From positions 1 to 64,000 of the forward strand of contig CAVTBB010000006.1 in NCBI GenBank assembly GCA_963732855.1: a stretch of 64,000 bases of DNA. The letters run 5' to 3'. Position 1 is the first letter of the stretch. The number at the start of each line of letters is the position of its first letter. The position numbers were made by a program, and so were the translations under genes. This document shows, piece after piece, positions 61,667-64,000 of this stretch. The stretch comes from DASXVU01 sp963732855 (GTDB taxonomy: Archaea > Thermoplasmatota > Thermoplasmata > Methanomassiliicoccales > UBA472). Under the pieces are notes generated by a model. It had not been told where the DNA came from, did not search any database, and saw only the letters and a list, made by a program, of their open reading frames with translations.

Positions 61667-61891
61667 ATGCCAGAAGGACTGACTGACCCAGCCGAGAAGG
61701 TGTTCAAGGCTATGATCCATGCGGGTCTGGTCTCTGAGGACAAAATGAAAGATGCCCAGGGGATCACCAACATGTCGAAGATTCCGAAAGCCCAGTGCAT
61801 GAACGCCCTGCAAGAACTGGAGAAAAAGGGTTACGTCAAAAGGAAGTCAAGGGATAAATCAGCAGGCTATTACATCTGCAAGACAAATTAA
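61667..61891 (+). CDS. small winged-helix transcriptional regulator
   Basis: The 74-residue protein MPEGLTDPAEKVFKAMIHAG has the helices of a winged helix (DKMKDAQGITNMSKIPKAQC, MNALQELEKKGYVKRKSRDK) and a wing ending SAGYYICKTN. Start 61667 was preferred because the extra upstream ten residues are hydrophobic and not family-like. Target unknown. Confidence 0.65.
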   Translation: MPEGLTDPAEKVFKAMIHAGLVSEDKMKDAQGITNMSKIPKAQCMNALQELEKKGYVKRKSRDKSAGYYICKTN

Positions 61892-61961
61892 TAAATCTAT
61901 TTTCAAGACCCCGTCTGGACGGATATGATCTTTCCGGCGGTCATAATTCAATCCTCAATTT

Positions 61962-62873
61962 TCAAAGAACAGCGACATACACAAGCAGGATCGCCATGGA
62001 GATGCCGTTCACCATCATCCCCAAGTTCGATGCTGTTTTTGAAATCTCGAAATCGTAATCCTTCATTTTGACCAGCTTCCATGAGGCATAAACAGATATT
62101 GGGATCGTTACCAGTACCGCCAACACTCCATTCCCCAAGGAACCGAACAACACCTCCACGATGACCACCAGATAACCAATGAATAGGAAGGACACTTGTG
62201 CGAACTTGCTCCGTTGGATGCCGAGCCTGAAGGTGAGGTTGCGTTTACCAGAGGCCCGGTCCGCTTCCATATCCGGAAACTGTACTGCTATCAGTGATTC
62301 CAGCGAAAAGAAGAACAAAGGCAGGCACAATACGAGAACTCCTGGATCCAATGAGCCCGTGATGAAATACGACCCGGTGAGCGGAAGGATAAACCCTAAC
62401 AAAAGGGAAATGGACAATTCACCGAACCAGGTCGAGGCCAATCGGATCGGTGGCGCGGAGTAGGCCAACCCTCCCGCCAGCCCCAAAGCGATCAGGGGCA
62501 AGAACAACCAACGGTCTGTGAGAGCCGATACAACTGCGGCAAGGATGATGGAGAGAGCACTCACCGCTATTGTCAACCGGAGAACGGAGCCTGCCGAGAA
62601 TGAACCGGACTGGATCACCCCACTTCCGCCAGCAAATAAACTGCGTTTGGAAGGTCGATCGCCATCGCGGTCGGAGTAATCATCCTCCAGCTGTCCGGCC
62701 AATTGAACCATTGCGGCGGTCAAGATAGCCGTTAAAAGACCAACGTTAACACTGATATGGCCTTGACCCGCATAGATAGAGCCGATCAAGAACAACATCC
62801 CGCTGCCCAAAAGGAAATGTGGTCGAAGCAGTCGGATGAAGTCCCTCAAACGATGTGTGGAAATCCTGATCAT
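61962..62873 (-). CDS. UbiA-family prenyltransferase
   Basis: The 303-residue membrane protein has about eight or nine helices and the two Asp-rich motifs of the UbiA superfamily. QLEDDYSDRDGDRPSKRSLF (near residue 62) is of the MenA-like N/D-D-x-x-D-x-x-x-D type, and QFPDMEADRASGKRNLTFRL lies near residue 218. Such enzymes attach a polyprenyl chain to an aromatic ring or a lipid headgroup (menaquinone, or archaeal digeranylgeranylglyceryl phosphate). The motif favours a MenA-type quinone role but does not prove it. Divergent from the MarC gene, with 130 bases between the starts. Confidence 0.87.
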   Translation of the reverse strand: MIRISTHRLRDFIRLLRPHFLLGSGMLFLIGSIYAGQGHISVNVGLLTAILTAAMVQLAGQLEDDYSDRDGDRPSKRSLFAGGSGVIQSGSFSAGSVLRLTIAVSALSIILAAVVSALTDRWLFLPLIALGLAGGLAYSAPPIRLASTWFGELSISLLLGFILPLTGSYFITGSLDPGVLVLCLPLFFFSLESLIAVQFPDMEADRASGKRNLTFRLGIQRSKFAQVSFLFIGYLVVIVEVLFGSLGNGVLAVLVTIPISVYASWKLVKMKDYDFEISKTASNLGMMVNGISMAILLVYVAVL

Positions 62874-63000
62874 CTCCTTTCCCGCCGGTATAGGGAATCA
62901 CCAACCACTTGGGTCTAACAGTTCATCTTTGGCGCCCCTGAGTAAAATAGTTTGTCTGAACCGCTCCTCAAAAAGCATTATATGGCCCCTCAGAATCTAC

Positions 63001-63615
63001 ATGCCAATGGAAATTGAAGGGCTGATCTATGCGGTAACGCTGTTGTTCTTCATCTTCGACCCATTCGCAAGTTTGCCTATCTTCATCTGCATGACAAAGG
63101 ACCTAGACGACAGACAGAAGACGTCGTCCGCAAATCGGGCCGTCCTGGTCGCAGCCCTATTGTTCGTAATATTCGCCGTTCTGGGTACGAATCTGCTCGA
63201 TGTGTTCAGCGTCACCCTGGACGGTTTCCGGATCGCCGGCGGCATCGTATTGCTTCTAATGGCCATTGAGATCATCTTCAGTCTCAGTCTCACCAAGAGT
63301 CAGGACGCAGATGTCGCATGGGTGATCATAGCCACACCGATATTGACCGGACCAGGAGTCATCACCACCGCGATCCTGCTGGTGGCAAGGTTTGATCTGA
63401 TGACCACCCTGATCGCCGGGGTGTTCTCCCTGCTGATCACATGGATACTCCTTAGGAACGCCGCTTCCATCATCAAGGTCATCGGCCTTCAGGCGATCGA
63501 GATCTTCTCCAAGATCATCGGCCTACTGCTCGCGGCCATGGCGGTGGAGTTCATAATGCGCGGGGCGATCGACTACATCCATCATGCCACCGTGATAATC
63601 GTTCCAATGCTTTGA
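63001..63615 (+). CDS. MarC family integral membrane protein
   Basis: The 204-residue protein from MPMEIEGLIYAVTLLFFIFD has six helices and the family words FDPFASLPIFICMTKDL, FRIAGGIVLLLMAIEIIFSL and ATPILTGPGVITTAILLVAR. MarC/UPF0056 proteins have no firmly established transport role. Start 63001 is preceded by a TATA (GCATTATATGG, about 62,977) only 25 bases away, so the mRNA is probably leaderless; the longer frame to 62836 is rejected. Confidence 0.88.
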   Translation: MPMEIEGLIYAVTLLFFIFDPFASLPIFICMTKDLDDRQKTSSANRAVLVAALLFVIFAVLGTNLLDVFSVTLDGFRIAGGIVLLLMAIEIIFSLSLTKSQDADVAWVIIATPILTGPGVITTAILLVARFDLMTTLIAGVFSLLITWILLRNAASIIKVIGLQAIEIFSKIIGLLLAAMAVEFIMRGAIDYIHHATVIIVPML

Positions 63616-63681
63616 GCTCGGAAGATGTTTCCAATAGGATTTTAACCGAACCAATACAAATCATTCAGTGGATTTGATATC

Positions 63682-63948
63682 ATGCCTGAGAAAAAAGATT
63701 GTCATCGTTGCGGAGATCAGTTGGAGTACCCAGTCAACGAGACGGCGACCTTGAGCGTAGGGGGAAAAGACGTGGGCATATCGTGCTTGGAGGACGTGAT
63801 GAACGAAGTCCTTTCAATGAACATCAGCGATGAGGGAGAGATCAAAAGAGAACTGCTGAAACGCGTTAAGGACAGGGACTTTGTCCCACCGACCGCTGAA
63901 CAAGAGTATTCAGATGCGCTCTTAGACGAATACAAGAAGCGCACCTGA
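63682..63948 (+). CDS. small cysteine-containing hypothetical protein
   Basis: The 88-residue protein (MPEKKDCHRCGDQLEYPVNE) has a C-x2-C pair at residues 7 and 10 and a third Cys near residue 36 (GISCLEDVMNEVLSMN), followed by an acidic/basic helical tail ending DALLDEYKKRT. It is soluble and possibly zinc-binding. No family recognised. Downstream to 64,000 there is no further complete gene. Confidence 0.6.
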   Translation: MPEKKDCHRCGDQLEYPVNETATLSVGGKDVGISCLEDVMNEVLSMNISDEGEIKRELLKRVKDRDFVPPTAEQEYSDALLDEYKKRT

Positions 63949-64000
63949 ATGAAAGACCGTTCTCGTCTATTTCCGTTTCATCAGAACCAGCCCGAGACCG

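Overview
The window is archaeal and most likely from a Thermoplasmata-related euryarchaeote. Evidence: ribosomal proteins S19e, L39e and L31e with a PDCD5-type protein and aIF6 in one operon; an archaeal-type leucyl-tRNA synthetase; a 7S SRP RNA; FtsZ; an MptE-like pterin pyrophosphokinase; DUF373 and COG1325 proteins; TATA boxes and GGTGA-type ribosome binding sites. A pyruvate/2-oxoacid dehydrogenase E1-E2 cluster with split LplA/LplB lipoate ligase genes is a Thermoplasma-like trait and points to a heterotroph. The rank below class is inference.

Region 1 (1 to about 22,630) is an AT-rich accessory island that abuts the 3' end of a class II tRNA-Leu(UAG) at 22,629-22,715. It carries a broken tyrosine integrase next to the tRNA and a second integrase C-terminal scrap 1.3 kb further in, so at least two integrations are recorded. 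It also has a degraded replicative ATPase followed by iteron-like ATCGTCGG repeats (the remains of a plasmid- or virus-like replicon), and many defence-type genes. These are an HNH endonuclease fragment, two broken PD-(D/E)XK-like genes, a CD-NTase-like nucleotidyltransferase / DUF6602 nuclease-like / DUF3800 cassette, a DUF1828-DUF1829 gene pair, a type I restriction-modification locus in the order R-S-M with every gene frameshifted, and a TIR-domain gene followed by a small membrane protein. Single-base frameshifts are dense here and nearly absent from the rest of the window.

Region 2 (22,630 to 64,000) is a GC-richer core chromosome with almost all genes intact. In order it holds: a COG1325 RNA-binding protein, an ATP-NAD-kinase-family protein, FtsZ and a ribbon-helix-helix regulator with palindromic operators; leuS and an MMPL exporter; a decayed VOC gene and ubiX; the ribosomal/aIF6 operon; a metallo-hydrolase and a zinc-ribbon membrane protein; DUF373 and mptE; a complete Dpp/Opp-type peptide ABC transporter whose binding protein has PKD domains and whose first ATPase has a zinc-ribbon insertion; a site-2 protease; anaerobic ribonucleotide reductase NrdD facing a winged-helix regulator; an AIR-synthase-like protein and the SRP RNA; lipA and the dehydrogenase E1-alpha, E1-beta and E2 genes; a convergent operon of ferredoxin-thioredoxin-reductase-like protein, thioredoxin, LplB and LplA; and finally a UbiA prenyltransferase, a MarC-family protein and small proteins.

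The best candidate for an undescribed system is the 8.1-10.8 kb cassette. It joins a CBASS-like nucleotidyltransferase to a predicted PD-(D/E)XK nuclease and a DUF3800 (RNase H-like) protein, with none of the usual CBASS effectors visible. The TIR plus membrane-protein pair is second.
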